Shown here: in pieces, positions 53,478-53,689 of the stretch | How the letters are laid out: each line of letters opens with the position of its first letter | Numbering within the stretch: position 1 is the stretch's first letter | From: Microbacterium testaceum | GTDB lineage: Bacteria; Actinomycetota; Actinomycetes; Actinomycetales; Microbacteriaceae | Direction: 5' to 3' | DNA: 53,689 nucleotides | NCBI RefSeq assembly: GCF_003075375.1 | Contig: NZ_QDFT01000023.1 | Coordinates: forward strand, 1 to 53,689 | Made by a program: the position numbers and the translations under genes | The notes under the pieces: model-generated | Told to the model about the DNA's origin: nothing | The model's input: only the letters and a program-made list of their open reading frames with translations | Databases searched by the model: none

Positions 53478-53689
53478 CGCGCGGGCGCGCCACTCGCGCG
53501 CGAGCACCGCGCAGACGAGAAGGTCGCTCCACCGGCCCTTGAACTTCGCGTTCTCGACGAAATGCGCCTCGCGCCGCATGCCGAGCCGTTCCGCCAGCGC
53601 CCAGGACCGCTGGTTCTCGGCGTCGATGCGCGCGGTCACGCGACGCAGTCCGTAGACGGTGAAGGCGGTGTCGATCAACGCGCCCACCG
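53475..53689 (-). CDS. GNAT acetyltransferase (partial, N-terminus beyond right edge)
   Basis: The last 71 codons of a RimJ/RimL-like N-acetyltransferase. Seen: YGLRRVTARIDAENQRSWALAERLGMRREAHFVENAKFKGRWSD (the acetyl-CoA-binding helix with N-x-R/Q-S and GM/RR-E features) ending LVCAVLAREWRARA. The substrate cannot be told. The frame is open to the window end, so the listed start is not the real start. Its stop overlaps the leuA -35 box. Confidence 0.85.

Overview
The window is chromosomal DNA of a high-GC actinobacterium, most likely a Microbacterium or close relative in the Microbacteriaceae. This rests on base composition, GTG starts, TANNNT-type -10 boxes, a Microbacteriaceae-type DUF7882 protein, polyphosphate glucokinase, DUF3145, class-E-type LAxTG anchoring and familiar gene order. 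I see no prophage, transposase, CRISPR array or integrase. It reads as a core chromosome segment with a few accessory insertions.

Layout. 1-3.5 kb: glutamine synthetase (cut by the left edge) with a small partner, ppgK, a 96-residue orphan behind a candidate LexA box, and a secreted/cytoplasmic orphan pair. 3.6-7.4 kb: RNase P RNA, a short family A polymerase with a zinc-ribbon coiled-coil protein, tRNA-Val and a membrane protein. 7.7-15.5 kb: aceE, a FasR-like regulator, then fabD-fabH-acpP-fabF, so acetyl-CoA supply and type II fatty acid synthesis lie together, closed by a strong terminator. 15.6-20.6 kb: DUF3145, a wall-associated protein, a proline-rich membrane protein divergent from an OmpR-type two-component system, and a DUF7882 protein. 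20.9-30.6 kb: two CNNM/CBS proteins, an SDR, a zinc-ribbon nuclease, a CAT-anticodon tRNA, a lipoprotein, a DMT/NIPA-like transporter, def, a YgiB/YgiC-like pair and glutaminase. 30.7-36.7 kb: acyltransferase-SGNH protein, DUF2231, a Ser/Thr kinase and a LacI regulator. 36.8-41 kb: a 1383-residue wall-anchored CBM-CE4-CBM-GH10-CBM9 xylan-degrading protein. 42.3-53.7 kb: tRNA-Asn, then leftward housekeeping genes (ABC ATPase, dnaG, dgt, dus, dsbA-like, uppS, recO, leuA) plus a TRIC channel, a MOSC protein and a GNAT fragment.

Signals beyond the genes: (i) the 7-mer GGATGCC/GGCATCC occurs about 90 times by eye, several-fold above expectation, and in coding DNA brings in otherwise rare GAT and GCA codons; (ii) about a dozen genes have a -10 hexamer ending 5-7 nt before the start codon, implying leaderless mRNAs; (iii) leuA has a 17-codon leader peptide with four consecutive Leu codons and mutually exclusive hairpins; (iv) two intergenic copies of a 62-nt palindromic element; (v) several operator-like palindromes. 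All identifications are by reading motifs and gene order; no database search was run.
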